In this document: positions 1 to 10,687 of the stretch, piece after piece
Position numbering within the stretch: the first letter of the stretch is position 1
Layout of the letters: each line of letters starts with the position of its first letter
Assembly (NCBI GenBank): GCA_023091665.1
Contig: JALJCQ010000022.1
Coordinates: 496,001 to 560,000, forward strand
Origin: Pythium myriotylum
Lineage: Eukaryota; Oomycota; Peronosporomycetes; Pythiales; Pythiaceae
Direction: 5' to 3'
DNA length: 64,000 nucleotides
Made by a program: the position numbers and the translations under genes
The notes under the pieces: generated by a model
Databases searched by the model: none
The model's input: only the letters and a program-made list of their open reading frames with translations
What the model was told of the DNA's origin: nothing

Positions 1-841
1 GATCTCCGCAGGGACTTACGCGTACGTGATCGCGAGCATGTCCACAATCGTTGCGCTTATGAACCTCCAGCAGTCACGGTACTACGAGCGTATCAACGAG
101 CTGAACGCTTACATGGCCAGCCGCCAGCTTCCTCAAGGCCTACAGCTACGCACGCGCCAGTTCTTTCGGTACTACTTGACAAAGAAGAGCGTGTTCGACG
201 AACATGCACTCTTCGACGTACTTCCGCCCAACTTGCGAGAAGAGCTCGTCGAGCACCACGTCAAGACCGCTATGCACCATATTCATTTCTTCCACGAGCT
301 CACCGAGCGGGGTTTCATCGGACATATCGCGCTATTCCTTCGTCCTGTGTTTTTTCCCCCCGCGAGTCTGATCGTCCGAACTCGAGACCATGCAGCCGAC
401 ATGTACTTCATCAGCAAAGGCGCTTGCGAGGTCAAGGGCGGCGCGGTCATGGAAAACTCCCCCGCTCGCAAGAAACCCCGCTCCCCCACCAAGACCATCT
501 CACAGTTCTTGAATCCGCGGCAAGGTTCTGCAGCTACCGTTGAGGGCGATGGTAACGGTGATATCATTGTGACTGTGCTGAGAGACGGTGAATTCTTTGG
601 TGAGATGGCTTTGCTGTGTGATGCCACACGCCACCGTCGCTTTGCGAGTGTGAAGTCGCTGACCTACTGCGAGTTGTACTCGCTGAGCTACAGTCACTTG
701 GGCCCAGCCATCGACAAGTTCCTCACCGTGAGAAACCAGCTCCACCAAACGGCTCAATCACGTCTCGTGGAACTCGAGACACTACAGAAGAATCGATGGG
801 ACATCGTCGCTCCGCAGGAGTCGAACGCAAACTACTCGTAG
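1..841 (+). CDS. Cyclic-nucleotide-binding ion channel (HCN/EAG/CNG-like), C-terminal part
   Basis: This is the 3' end of a gene that begins before the window; the frame is open from base 2. The first ~20 residues read like the end of the pore and helix S6 of a voltage-gated-type K+ or CNG channel. A helical C-linker follows (YYERINELNAYM, then a segment rich in R, F and Y around LRTRQFFRYY). A cyclic-nucleotide-binding fold comes after it, with a hydrophobic strand FFPPASLIVRTRD, the turn DMYFISKGACEV and the phosphate-binding-cassette-like stretch GEFFGEMALL (about residues 190-199 of the visible part). A low-complexity basic insert (SPARKKPRSPTK) splits the CNBD beta roll, which oomycete channels often show. 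It should sit in the plasma membrane and gate cation flux, possibly with cAMP or cGMP. The family call is firm; ion selectivity cannot be read because the pore lies outside the window. A cassette arginine is not obvious, so ligand binding is uncertain. Confidence 0.85.
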   Translation, partial: ISAGTYAYVIASMSTIVALMNLQQSRYYERINELNAYMASRQLPQGLQLRTRQFFRYYLTKKSVFDEHALFDVLPPNLREELVEHHVKTAMHHIHFFHELTERGFIGHIALFLRPVFFPPASLIVRTRDHAADMYFISKGACEVKGGAVMENSPARKKPRSPTKTISQFLNPRQGSAATVEGDGNGDIIVTVLRDGEFFGEMALLCDATRHRRFASVKSLTYCELYSLSYSHLGPAIDKFLTVRNQLHQTAQSRLVELETLQKNRWDIVAPQESNANYS

Positions 842-938
842 GAATGTGGTGAGACGGAAACCAAAGTCAATGGAGATAGATTGATAACGTTGACGACGAC
901 AAGTCATGGGCCGAGCTCTAACTGAACTGCCAGCACCA

Positions 939-1109
939 CTAACGCGTCACGAAACTGCTTGGAACTTGGTGCTGCTGCTGCACGAACGGCGGCTGCAGAT
1001 CGTCCTTGTCCACGCTCGATCCTTGATGCTTAAGACGGAGCTGGTACATGTACATGACGCCGGCACCGGCGACGAACCCCACGACGGTCAGCACGAGAGT
1101 CGCCCACAT
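939..1109 (-). CDS. Tiny single-pass membrane protein, unknown
   Basis: A 56-residue open frame starts at the first ATG of its frame (1109). It opens with Met-Trp and a ~22-residue hydrophobic helix (ATLVLTVVGFVAGAGVMYMY), followed by a short basic patch (RLKHQG) and a polar Gln-rich tail. The layout suits a tail-out inner mitochondrial or ER membrane subunit. It lies tail-to-tail with the channel gene (98 bp apart). I do not recognise the family. Small respiratory-complex or assembly subunits look like this, but no diagnostic motif is present. It may be spurious, since the frame is short. Confidence 0.45.
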   Translation of the reverse strand: MWATLVLTVVGFVAGAGVMYMYQLRLKHQGSSVDKDDLQPPFVQQQHQVPSSFVTR

Positions 1110-1183
1110 TGCGTTTGTTTTGCTTGTGAGCAAGCTGCGTTGTGGGTGCTGAGAAGGAGTATTCTCGTGGGATACGACAGTTG

Positions 1184-1186
<3 letters not shown>

Positions 1187-1214
<28 letters not shown>
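1187..1214. repeat. (GA)14 microsatellite
   Basis: Fourteen uninterrupted GA units lie in the spacer between the tiny membrane-protein gene and the 3' end of choline kinase. The rest of the 1110-1488 spacer shows no convincing gene. Confidence 0.95.
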
Positions 1215-1488
1215 TCAGCGACACGGCCGGCATGTGGGAGGCGACGTGGAGCTTTTTGAGTGAATCGGACATTGTTTGGATTTTACTACTCACTGCACCA
1301 TACTACCGCAGCGTCTCAGGAATACCAGAATCAAAAACACGGGGAGTCTCGCCATTGACTATCAGCACGGCGGCGACGCGAAGACAAGCGGCACAGTCGA
1401 TGCCCGGGGAAGGTCGGCCATCGGGGGGATATAATATCTGGCGGTTGCGTTCGTCGTTGCCCTGAAGCTCGAGCACTTTGTCTCGGCT

Positions 1489-2556
1489 TCAGTTCTGCGA
1501 GAGCGTGAGGCGGTTCTTGAAGGCGTCGTAGCGGCACTGCGCGTAGCCCATAAAGTCAAAGTCGATCTCCGACTGGCTCGCCTGGATGAAGCCCCAGAGC
1601 GCCCAGAAGAGGTGCGACGCGAGCGAGTACGTGTTGGCCTCGAGACGCAGCGCCTCGACCTCGTCGTCCTTGACCGGCAGCTTGTCCTCGCCGGCGAGGT
1701 AGGCGCGGCAGTAGTGGCGCTGCTCGTCGACGGTCGGGTACTTGGAGAAGTCGCCGAGGTGCGGGTTGATGGTCTTGTGGTAGTCGTAGGCCCACTCGCA
1801 AAAGTGGTTGCCCAGGTCGTAGCCGCGCGGGTTGTAGGACGAGTACTCAAAGTCGATGAGCACGACGCCGCTCTCGGTCTTCATGATGTTGCCGTACTGG
1901 AGGTCGTTGTGGCTGAGCACGAGCGGCGACGGCACCTTGGCGACCACGGCCTCGAGCTCGGCAATGTCCTGCGCGAATCGCTCCCAGTCGACGCTGGCGC
2001 CGAAGCGCTCGCCGACGCACTTGACGCGCGCGACCTCGAGCAGGCGGTGGATCTCGGCGAGGAAGCGCGGCTCGCGGTCGATGTCGGCGTCGAGCGAGTG
2101 GAACTTGCGCATCTGGTGCGCGATCGCGGCCGAGAGCTCGGGGCGGCGCATGTCCTTGTGCGTGAAGGTGGTGCCCTGGATGAGCTTCTCGACGCGTCCA
2201 TTGCGGAACTCGCCGAGCAGCCCGACGCCGATGTCGTGGTCCGAGAGCAGCTGGAAGAGGCGCATCTCGTCGGTGCGCGAGAAGAACGAGTCGGTGCCTT
2301 CGCCGTAGATGCGCACGAGCACCTCGCTGTTCTCGCCGCTGGGCTTGGAGACCTTGAAGATGAGGTTGGTCATGGCGCCGCCGAGGTTGTCGACGTTGAC
2401 GTCGTCCGTCTTGATGTTGGCCCAGCCGGGCGTGCACTGCGCGAGCGTGGCGACGATGGACGCGTGCAGCTTCTGCTTCTCGCGCTCGAGCGCGCCCGCC
2501 GCGGCGAGGAACGGGCGCACGATGACCGAGGCGTTGGAGACGTTCATGGCGACCAT
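1489..2556 (-). CDS. Choline/ethanolamine kinase
   Basis: A 355-residue protein that should phosphorylate choline and/or ethanolamine with ATP, the first cytosolic step of the Kennedy pathway to phosphatidylcholine and phosphatidylethanolamine. Visible motifs: an N-lobe beginning GGAMTNLIFKVS (about 59-70); the catalytic loop SHNDLQYGN (215-223) with D218 as base and N223 as metal ligand; and IDFEY (234-238), which replaces the DFG of protein kinases and is typical of choline kinases. The segment YNPRGYDLGNHFCEW follows, as in the family. Length is usual (350-450). I chose the ATG at 2556; a second ATG lies three codons in. The frame stays open upstream to 3093, but that part lacks family similarity and is probably leader. 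No intron is needed. Whether choline or ethanolamine is preferred cannot be told from the sequence. Confidence 0.93.
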   Translation of the reverse strand: MVAMNVSNASVIVRPFLAAAGALEREKQKLHASIVATLAQCTPGWANIKTDDVNVDNLGGAMTNLIFKVSKPSGENSEVLVRIYGEGTDSFFSRTDEMRLFQLLSDHDIGVGLLGEFRNGRVEKLIQGTTFTHKDMRRPELSAAIAHQMRKFHSLDADIDREPRFLAEIHRLLEVARVKCVGERFGASVDWERFAQDIAELEAVVAKVPSPLVLSHNDLQYGNIMKTESGVVLIDFEYSSYNPRGYDLGNHFCEWAYDYHKTINPHLGDFSKYPTVDEQRHYCRAYLAGEDKLPVKDDEVEALRLEANTYSLASHLFWALWGFIQASQSEIDFDFMGYAQCRYDAFKNRLTLSQN

Positions 2557-3386
2557 GCTGCGGGGGGTTTCCACTGATGACCGAATCGCGAAATGACTCG
2601 GGAACCAAGAATGGGTTCGAGGAGGAGAACGAAGAACGAGGGGGAGGAGAACGAAAACAGCAAACAGGTGGCGACGGACAGAACCCCAGTGGGAGCACGG
2701 TTGCGACATGTCGCAACGGGTTAATTGCGCGGGACAGGCGCCGCGCGACGCGCGGATTGGCTGGAATTCGTGGCGCGAGGGCTCAAACGGCAGAATCCCG
2801 CGGAGGGGCGGAACGCAGCCATCCGCCCGGCCGCGCGTGTTGCGGAGGAGCATCCGAGATGGGTTCCAAGGGAGCGGAGAACAAAAACCACGGCGGAGAA
2901 CCCAAAAACGATGCCCTCGTTGCCCTCGGGGCCGTCTGGCAGCTGGCGTCATCGCATGGATAGGGCGCCTGGGAACACGTTCTAGAATCCTGTGTACAGT
3001 ACCAATCACAAAAAACACCAACACAAAATGTTGGCACTTTTTCCTCCCTGGCCACCAACTGTGTTTTGCCGACGGAAACTGAAGTTGTCGCACCCGACTC
3101 CTCCGAACTGTTCTGTAGATCGGTTCTGTGTTTTCTGTTTTTTTTTTTCATTTTCGTTCTCGCCGGTCTCGACAAGAGTGTAGCCATTCGATCAGTGAAC
3201 CACGTCACATGGAGCTCCACCGATCGTCGCCCATTATGGATATTGCGCGCCGCGCTCGCCGACGCTGCAGCTGCGGTTGCCCGCGAGCGCGGCGCCCGTC
3301 CACCGGTTCCCGCCATCTCAGCTCGGCTTCCCGGCGACATCACAGATTGCGCCTCGCCGGGTCTCTGGCGCCCACCTCAGAACCAC
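2557..3386. other. Intergenic spacer
   Basis: 830 bp between the 3' end of the P450 gene and the start of choline kinase, both on the minus strand. It holds the presumed choline-kinase promoter and a T-rich tract near 3137-3150. Open frames here have no start, domain or composition that suggests a gene. Confidence 0.6.
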
Positions 3387-5006
3387 TCACTGGTGCGCCT
3401 GGACCGTGGCCATGAGCGGGCCTGCCACGGGGAAAGTGAGCGCGATCTCGTACGTGACGCGCCACGGGTCGTCGACCGTCGCGATGTCGAAGCGCGCCAC
3501 CAGCACGGCCAGCGCGAGCTTCATCTCGAGCATCGCGAGCTTGCGCCCGAGGCAAATGCGCGGGCCAGCGAGGAAGGCCGAGAACTGGAAGGGCGACACC
3601 GTGAGCAACTGGCCGGTCGCCTCGTCGAGCCAGCGCTCGGGCTTGAACTCGGCCGCGTCCTCGCCCCAGACGCTCGGCTGTCGCGCCTGCGCGTACGTCG
3701 CCAGCACGACGCGGTCGCCTTTGTTGACGGCCGTGCCGTCGCTCAACACCGTCGACGACTCGGCGGTGCGAGCGGTGATCGCCACGGGCGGGTTCAGGCG
3801 CAGGTTCTCTCGGATCGCCGCCTCGAGGTACGTCAGGTGCTTGAGGTCTTCCATCGTGGGTACGTACAGCGCACCGCCAGCCATGAGCGCTGGAAGCTTG
3901 GCGCGGAGCTCCTCGCGGATCCTCTCAACGACGTGAGGATGGCGATTCATCATCACGACAAACCACGAGAGCGCGTTCGCGGTCGTGTCCTTGCCGGCGA
4001 AGATAAACGTCACGACCATGTCGCGAATATGCTGCAGCTCGGACTCGTTCATGCCCTTGCGCCGGTTCTGAGCGAGCGACTTGTCGCCCTCGCTCTCGAG
4101 GAAGAACGTGATGAGATCCTTTGCTGGACGGCTGCTGTCTTTGCTCTTGGCGGCGACCGACTTGGCGATGATGTCGTAGATGAGCTCGTCGATCACTCGC
4201 ATCTGTTGCTTGTAGACCTTCTTGTCGCCGATGTTGAGGAATCGCTTCAAGCGCCAGAGCCAAGAAGGCTGCTGCAAGCGTAGCTGGAGCATGCGCGCGC
4301 AGTACGAGAACGCGGCGACAAAGTCGTTCTCGTCATCGCCGGCGAGACTCCGTTGGAGGCAGTCGAGCTCGACGCCAAAGCCAATCTTGGCAAACACGTC
4401 GCTAGTGAAGTGCGTGATCACTCGTCGTATGCTCAGTGGCTGGTCGCGCGTCTTGGCATCCGTCGCGTGGGCGAGCAGCACGTCGTGGAGCAGCGCGGTC
4501 TTCTCGCGGATCACCTCGGTCATCACGTCTCTCATCATCTGCAGCGAAAAAAGGTGGCTCGCGGTCTTGCGCTGGAAGTGCCACTGCTCGTCGTCGACCG
4601 CCAAGATGCCCTGGCCGAAGAAGTCGCGGATCAGAGAGCACGACTGCTCGCCCTTCTTGAAGACGTCGAGCTGCGTGCTCAGCGCGTCTTCGAAGATCTC
4701 GGGCGCCGTCGTGACGATCGAGCGCGGGCGGCCGACGACTCGCAGCTGCCAGGGCTTGCCGCCGTGGCGCAGAGACTCGTCGGCGAGCCAGTCGTAGAGC
4801 CGGGCGCGCTGCTTCTTCATCGTGTCGAGCGTGTTGCCCAGCACCGGGAGCGTCGACTCGGGTCGCGGGAGCTCTTCGGATCTCTTGGGGCCCCGGCCGT
4901 AGAGCACGAGCGCGGCGACGGCGACGGCCGCGACGGACGCCGAGAGCCAGTCGTCGCGGCGCAGCTCGCCGGCGCGAGCGAGAAGGTGCGAGAGCGCGAG
5001 CACCAT
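3387..5006 (-). CDS. Cytochrome P450 monooxygenase (CYP86-like, microsomal)
   Basis: A single-exon 539-residue haem-thiolate monooxygenase. An N-terminal anchor helix (about residues 21-36, SASVAAVAVAALVLYG) is followed by the basic/proline hinge. Landmarks in order: I-helix AGKDTT (337-342) for oxygen activation; K-helix ExxR as ENLR (400-403), followed by LNPPVAITART; PERW (456-459); and the haem loop FLAGPRICLG (478-487) with C485 as the iron ligand. The wording of the haem and I-helix regions is closest to the CYP86/CYP94/CYP704 clan, i.e. fatty-acid omega-hydroxylases; oomycete members are usually placed in CYP5014-5017. It should act on the cytosolic face of the ER with a P450 reductase. 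Substrate is an inference from clan membership. The start is divergent from the ankyrin gene at 5471. Confidence 0.92.
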   Translation of the reverse strand: MVLALSHLLARAGELRRDDWLSASVAAVAVAALVLYGRGPKRSEELPRPESTLPVLGNTLDTMKKQRARLYDWLADESLRHGGKPWQLRVVGRPRSIVTTAPEIFEDALSTQLDVFKKGEQSCSLIRDFFGQGILAVDDEQWHFQRKTASHLFSLQMMRDVMTEVIREKTALLHDVLLAHATDAKTRDQPLSIRRVITHFTSDVFAKIGFGVELDCLQRSLAGDDENDFVAAFSYCARMLQLRLQQPSWLWRLKRFLNIGDKKVYKQQMRVIDELIYDIIAKSVAAKSKDSSRPAKDLITFFLESEGDKSLAQNRRKGMNESELQHIRDMVVTFIFAGKDTTANALSWFVVMMNRHPHVVERIREELRAKLPALMAGGALYVPTMEDLKHLTYLEAAIRENLRLNPPVAITARTAESSTVLSDGTAVNKGDRVVLATYAQARQPSVWGEDAAEFKPERWLDEATGQLLTVSPFQFSAFLAGPRICLGRKLAMLEMKLALAVLVARFDIATVDDPWRVTYEIALTFPVAGPLMATVQAHQ

Positions 5007-5470
5007 GGCGACACGAATCGGTTTGTGGGGAGGCGACGCGCACGGCAGTTACGAGGCAGACATCGCTGCTCCGTTGCTCATCTCCAGATCTCAAGGATCC
5101 TGGTGGTGATCACTACCGCCCAATTCGAAAAAAAAGTATGTTGAGTGGGATGCTCTCGGGTGATCAGTATAGAGTGATCCACCTTGAATTGATTTTTACC
5201 ACACTGGATTGATGATATACCTGTAGTAAATTATAAAGCTGAGTATATCACATGCCACGTCCGGACTGATCGCTAACTAAACTCTCGAATCAAAAACTAC
5301 ATAAACGAATAGCCTGTACATCCCGAATCACTTCCGTCGATCCTCTTGACGTGATCAGAATGGAACGAATATACTGAATTGAGATAATCCACCGTAACCT
5401 CGCTAAGTTCGCATGAGGGTACGCTCTCCCGGCGAACGCCTCTTGAAGATGCCGACCTCGCCGTGGCGCC
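5007..5470. promoter_or_regulatory. Divergent promoter region, P450 / ankyrin gene
   Basis: 464 bp between two divergent start codons, noticeably AT-richer than its surroundings (about 5120-5350). It must contain both promoters. I could not pick out a convincing initiator or CAAT-like element. Confidence 0.4.
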
Positions 5471-8400
5471 ATGGAGGAGCTCAACCAGTTCCTCAACAGC
5501 GTCGAGTCGAGCGCGCGGCGCATCCTCAAGCAGCAGAACAAGAAGCAGCACGAGCAGCTCATCAAGGAGCGTGCGGCGCTCGCTCGCGCCGGTAGGAACG
5601 GCGGCTCCAATGCGGCCCCTGGCAGTCCCACCAAGAGCGTGACGCGTGAGGAGCTCAAGGCGGCGTACTCGCCAGGCGGCGCGCTGATCGTCCAGGCGCC
5701 GGCCACGCCAAACTCGCCGCTCAAGTCGCCCAGTCGCCGTAGCGAGAATGACGACGGCGACGCCAATGGGACGTGGCTGCCTCGAATTCCGCAAGCGGTC
5801 GCCTCTGAGAGCGACAAGCCGACGGCGTCCCCAGCCCCGTACTTGCCGGCGATACGCCACAACAGAGACCCGGTGGCTGACGCGGCACGCAAGGCTCAGC
5901 GAGACAAGCGCGCCGCCGACAAGATCCTGAACTCGCCTCTGTACAAGTCAATGGCCAAGTCCAAGGCGGACGTACCACAGGGCTTTGGTGGCTCGGCGCA
6001 GTCCATTAAGAAGGCCATCTACGAAGTGGACAACGTCAACGTGTTGCTTAAGAAGCTGGGCATGCGTGAGGCCAGTTCGTCTCCGCACAAGCGCGCAGAC
6101 CACGCCGTGGAGAAACGTATGTGCAATGCCTGTTGGGCTTCACCCAACAAGTTCACGGGGTGCGAGCACCACCCGCGCGTGATGCCGACCAGTAACAACA
6201 ACTTTGCGAACGGCCTGAGCGACGAGGCGCAGATGCTGCGGCAAATGGAGCTCCAAGGCCCTACGAGCTGGCTCTCCAACGATCTCAACGCAAAGTTCCG
6301 GTCGGAGGACGAGCGCGAGAAGCTGTGGAGAGCGTTCTGTAGGCTCAAAGAAGCCGAAGCCGAGCGTGAACGACTCGGAGAGGACTTTGAGGTCGCCGTG
6401 ATCCCAATTATCGCGCGCCATCCGATCTGTGAAAAGTATTTCACGCAGGTCGAGCTGGAGAACCTTAAAGTGCAAGCCGAAACGCGGCGTCGCAACCAAA
6501 CGAAGGCTTTCATCTTTGACGTGAACCACATTTGGCTGACAAATCTCGATCATTTCAACGAGAGGATAGTGCGGACTCGACGTAGGCAGCAGCGAATAGC
6601 GCTTCGGCGGCAAGTTCTCAGTACAGACGGTAGTGATGTAGGAGGCGATCAAGCGTGCGTGGACGATGACGATGAGGGTTGTGAAGACACCGCAGAGCAG
6701 AACTCACTTCGTGATCGACGCGACGAGGTTGCAATTCGTGACGGATACTGCCAGATCCAGTCCATCTCCACCTCGAGAGCACTCCAAAACGCAGTTTTCC
6801 CTGCATTTGACCCGTCACAAACATCGTTCTCGCTGTCACGGCATGGCTCAGCGGCTTCAGGGACGGTGCCACCGTCTCCCTCGACCAGACGTCGGAAGAG
6901 ACCACGGGAGCTACCCTTCAAAGTGGCCCCGCTGACTCTCCTTGTCTGTGGCCATTGGAATCCGAACGATCCAATAGAGTCGAGCTCGTTGGTACGTGTC
7001 CCTGGTGTTGCTTTGGTCGGTAATGGCCGGGTACTGTGGTGGCAATACGCCCACGACGATCCGAAGATCGAGTACACCAAGGTGGTAGCGATCTTCAGTC
7101 GATCGAAGACGCTCTCATCCACGAACGCAATTCTCGTGATCCTCACGCTTGCAATTGATGCCCCACTTCATTCTCCACTGTGCTTTGCCTGGTACATCGG
7201 ATCGAAAATGCCGCCGCCTCAACTATATGAACCTCCCATGCCAGCCTTACTGCCCCCACAAGCAGTTTCGCTGTGTATACAGTCGATACTGTCTATGAAG
7301 CTTCAGACTCGAATCGACTCGCTACTTCCAGGTGCTATCATGCTATTGAGTACAATACCTCAAGGAGAAGATCTCGTGCTCGATCTTGACGAACCGTACG
7401 GACATCGCCGCTTCTGGCCACAGTTTGAAGAGCGCGACTCTTTCCGGCAGTGGTGGCGATGCGAAGGCAGCTCTCTCGCGCCAAATTTCGATGTAGATCC
7501 ACAACTAGTCAGCGTGTTGGTGGCCCAACCAAATGCTACGGGCATTGGTGGTCGTTTCACGTGGCACTCCGTTGATGTCATGCGCCACCACCTCAACCGC
7601 CCCCGAGCGGAAAAAGATTACTTGTACATCATCGAGAACCATCTAACTTGTGGATCTAATGGTGCTTTGTGGTTTGCTGTGACGATGACTCACGAAGTGA
7701 TGAAGGACGTATCCGCCGAGAAGCTGTCGGATTATTTACGTATGATTGAGGATAAGCGCAAGCAAAAGGAGTACGAAGAAAAGCTCATGGAGATAGAGAA
7801 AAAGATCGAGTTGGGGCGCCTGCAACTGGAGGCAAAACGCCAAGAGCAGAAGCGGATAGAGCAGGAGCTCAGTGCAAAGGCAGCGCAAGCGTTGGATCGT
7901 TTTGATACAGATCACATGAGCGAAGCTGCACTCGTAGAATGGGAAAACCGGTTGGAAATGTCATTGGTGAAGGACGAGCAAGTGGGCTGGCAGCAACGTG
8001 AAATCACGGAGGACCAGAGCCAAGTTGTCTTCTACTACTCACTAAACGAGGCCCTCCCCCGTAGCCATAGGTTCAGCTGGGAGAAACCCAGTGTTTGGAA
8101 CGAGGCCAATCAAGACAATGCCTTGGCCACGACTAGTCGATCCGACGCGTCGACTTTATCTATTGATACGTTCAGGAGCGATGGCTCGAATGAGGATGCG
8201 GAGGAGAAAGCTCTCGGTGAGGAGCAGCGCAAGGCTTGTGAGGCGATAACACAGATGGCGAATGCCTTGCTTGCCGATGAGCAGTTTCTCCATGTGCTGA
8301 AAGCTAAGCTTGGGCTGGACGTTGGTGAGGAAGAGAAGAACAAGAAGAAGAGATTGCGACGACGATCGACGCATGACGACGACGAAACTGAGGGTGACAA

Positions 8401-9401
8401 CGACACGAATGCCGACGCAATCGATTTACGGGACCACATGATGATGGTTACCGAGGAGCAAGATCGGTCCAAGGCCTCCCTCATGGCTATCAAGATGACC
8501 AAGCTACAGCTACCGTCGAAAGGATCGAAGCTAGTACCAACCAAGCCTGGTGAGGGCTGGAAACGACTCAAAGTGTCGAAGCTTCCGCAAAATTTCGCAC
8601 GCAGTGTGTATGGAACGCACACAGAAGGCCCACGGTCGACTTTTATCAACCAGACGAACAACTCGACGCCAGTGGGCATGATTGACCCTCGCGAGTCGAG
8701 CCCATACGAACCTCCCGATTTTGTTCCAGAGCTTCGCTCGCTCCTAATCCCCAAGGCGAACCCCGATCTTCAGGAAAAGAAGCTGCAGTGGGCCGAGTAC
8801 CTTGCTACGCATCCAACGGACATGCCTGAGCACAACTCACCGACAAGTCCGACTCGGAATGTCGCGGTCACGCAGGCTGCTAAGGACGCTCTGTTCGAGA
8901 AGGACCCAGCTGAGCGCGACATGACCATGGAGCAGCTCGTGGCGAAGGCCGTGCTTTGTGCGCGAAACAACAACCTCCAGGGTGTAGGTGGCTGCCTGTC
9001 TCTATGGTACTGTCTCAATCTAACTGCTCTTGCTTAGTTGGAGGACGCACTGGACGGTGGTTGCGACGTGAACGCGCGCGACAACCATGGTAACACACTT
9101 TTCATCCTCGTCTGTCAACAAGGAAACAAGAAACTAGCCAAATTCCTCATGCGACGTCACGCTGACATGAACCTCCAGGTACACGACGCCACGTTTCAGT
9201 CAGCGACGCCGTGTGTCACTCATGTCGATCGTGCTCTCGTAGAACCTGAACGGCAACACTGCGTTGCACTATCTCATCGAATACAAGCACTCGGATCTGG
9301 CCGAGTATGTCAAGGCCAAGGGCGCCGTGGACACGATCCAGAATGCGGCCGGTCTGACCTGCTACGAAGGGCTAAGCATGGACCATGTCGAGGCCCTATG
9401 A
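5471..9401 (+). CDS. Large coiled-coil protein with C-terminal ankyrin repeats
   Basis: Three exons inferred: 5471-8983, 9038-9178 and 9243-9401, giving 1270 residues. The introns are 54 and 64 nt with GT...AG ends, and both keep the frame in phase 0. The N-terminus is polar and helical. A Cys/His patch (RMCNACWASPNKFTGCEHHP, about 216-235) could bind a metal. A Lys/Glu-rich coiled coil runs about residues 757-820. A Trp-rich stretch (VFYYSLNEALPRSHRFSWEKP, residue spacing only loosely WW-like) follows near 850. The joined C-terminus reads as ankyrin repeats: GCDVNARDNHGNTLF, then LMRRHADMNLQNLNGNTALHYLI, ending with SMDHVEAL. Known ankyrin repeats bind proteins; the function here is unknown. 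The middle (about 370-560) is low complexity. Exon joins are read by eye and rest on restoration of the ankyrin pattern. Confidence 0.8.
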
Positions 9402-9598
9402 CGCAACAAGATGGGTGTGGGTTTATGGAGTTTGCCATGTTAAATCGATGCACGAACTCGAGAGAGAGCTCCGTTGGTGTGGGGGGGGAGAGTGGGTGTC
9501 GTATGATGATGAATCTAAAACTACAGACAGCGACGAGGGGACGAGCGAAGATCCCCACCGGACGGCTGCGAGCATCCACCAGAAGTCAGCCGGCGGCT

Positions 9599-10687
9599 CT
9601 AGTACATGTCGCCCTCGTACAGGAGCTCGTCCTGCGGCTTTCGGAAGATCTTGTCGCCCTCGTGGAGCGAGACTTCGAGGCTGGCGGGGCCGATCGGGCG
9701 CTGCAGCGGCGCCGGTCGCTTGTCGCCGTTCACGAGCGGCGTCATGATCTCCTCGTAGTCGTCCGTGGCCTCCTGCTCGCGCATGAAGGCGGTCTGGCGA
9801 GCGCGCTCGCGAGCCTTGGCGCCGTAGTGGACCAGACACATGAGCAGGCCGACGCCACCGAAGACGATGCCGACGATGGCCGGGCCCGAGAGGCGCACGG
9901 TCGTCTTGGCCTTGGCCATGTAGACCTTGTACTTGAGGTCCCAGTCGGACGTGAGGCCCGAGCGCGACTTGCAGCACTTGAGCTGCTCGCCCCAAATGCC
10001 GTTGGTGATGGCGCACTTGCCGGCGAGGCCTTCGCACTTGTTGGCGAGCACGTCCCACGAGTACGTCTTGGTCTTGTCGAACTTGAGCTTGGACGTGAGG
10101 CAGCCGGCGAGCACCATGGCCGAGCCGGCCTGGTCGCCGTAGCAGCCGCCGTTGATCTGTTTCTTGCCCGAGACCGACTTGGTGTTGGACGTGTACTTGA
10201 TGGCTTGCTGGCCGACGGCCCAGAAGTTTTCACAGTCGATGGTGGCGAAGAGGATGGCGCGGTAGGGGTCCGAGGGCACGGCCGTGGCGTTGTTGATGCG
10301 CCACGTGAGCGTCGGGCCGTAGAGGAAGCCGCAGGCCTCGGCGGTGGCCGGGCTCGCCTCCTTGTTGCAGTCGGGCATGACCGTGGACTTGGAGGCCGAG
10401 GCGTAGCAGCAGCCGTTCATGACGTTCTGGCTGTAGATGGCCGGGAGCGAGGCCATGAGCGTGGCGTTCGAGAGGTTGAGCGACGTGCCCGTGGGGCCCG
10501 TGGTGCGCTTGACGCACGTGTAGGGGCACGTGACGCAGCCGCCATTGTCCGGGTCGAAGTTGGACCAGTCGGTGAGCGAGACGTCGATGACGAAGCCCGA
10601 GCTCTGGTTGAACATCTTCTCGTCGGCGCGCGCGCAGGACACGGCGAGCGCGAGCGCCGCGAGCAGCAGCAGCGCGCGAGGGGCCAT
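9599..10687 (-). CDS. Cys-rich type I membrane protein, unknown
   Basis: A 362-residue single-exon protein. A strong signal peptide (1-21, cleaved near SCARA/DE) is followed by a ~245-residue lumenal or extracellular domain with about 14 cysteines, including a C-x2-C pair (CVTCPYTC) and adjacent CC pairs (GCCYAS, KCCKS), and several N-x-S/T sites. One transmembrane helix follows (about 271-290, GPAIVGIVFGGVGLLMCLVH). The ~70-residue cytosolic tail begins with basic residues and ends acidic and Tyr-rich (LLYEGDMY). I do not recognise the ectodomain; similar uncharacterised proteins are common in oomycetes. The terminal tyrosines could be sorting signals, which is inference. The gene is divergent from CesA3. 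Confidence 0.8.
   Translation of the reverse strand: MAPRALLLLAALALAVSCARADEKMFNQSSGFVIDVSLTDWSNFDPDNGGCVTCPYTCVKRTTGPTGTSLNLSNATLMASLPAIYSQNVMNGCCYASASKSTVMPDCNKEASPATAEACGFLYGPTLTWRINNATAVPSDPYRAILFATIDCENFWAVGQQAIKYTSNTKSVSGKKQINGGCYGDQAGSAMVLAGCLTSKLKFDKTKTYSWDVLANKCEGLAGKCAITNGIWGEQLKCCKSRSGLTSDWDLKYKVYMAKAKTTVRLSGPAIVGIVFGGVGLLMCLVHYGAKARERARQTAFMREQEATDDYEEIMTPLVNGDKRPAPLQRPIGPASLEVSLHEGDKIFRKPQDELLYEGDMY

Noticed and set aside
1612..2577. Long plus-strand frame (321 codons) antisense to choline kinase
   Set aside because: Shadow of a GC-rich gene; Val/Leu/Glu/Arg composition is that of antisense codons and has no domain.
3066..4283. 405-codon plus-strand frame over the P450 3' part
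   Set aside because: Antisense shadow; no motif, and the P450 frame has all family signatures.
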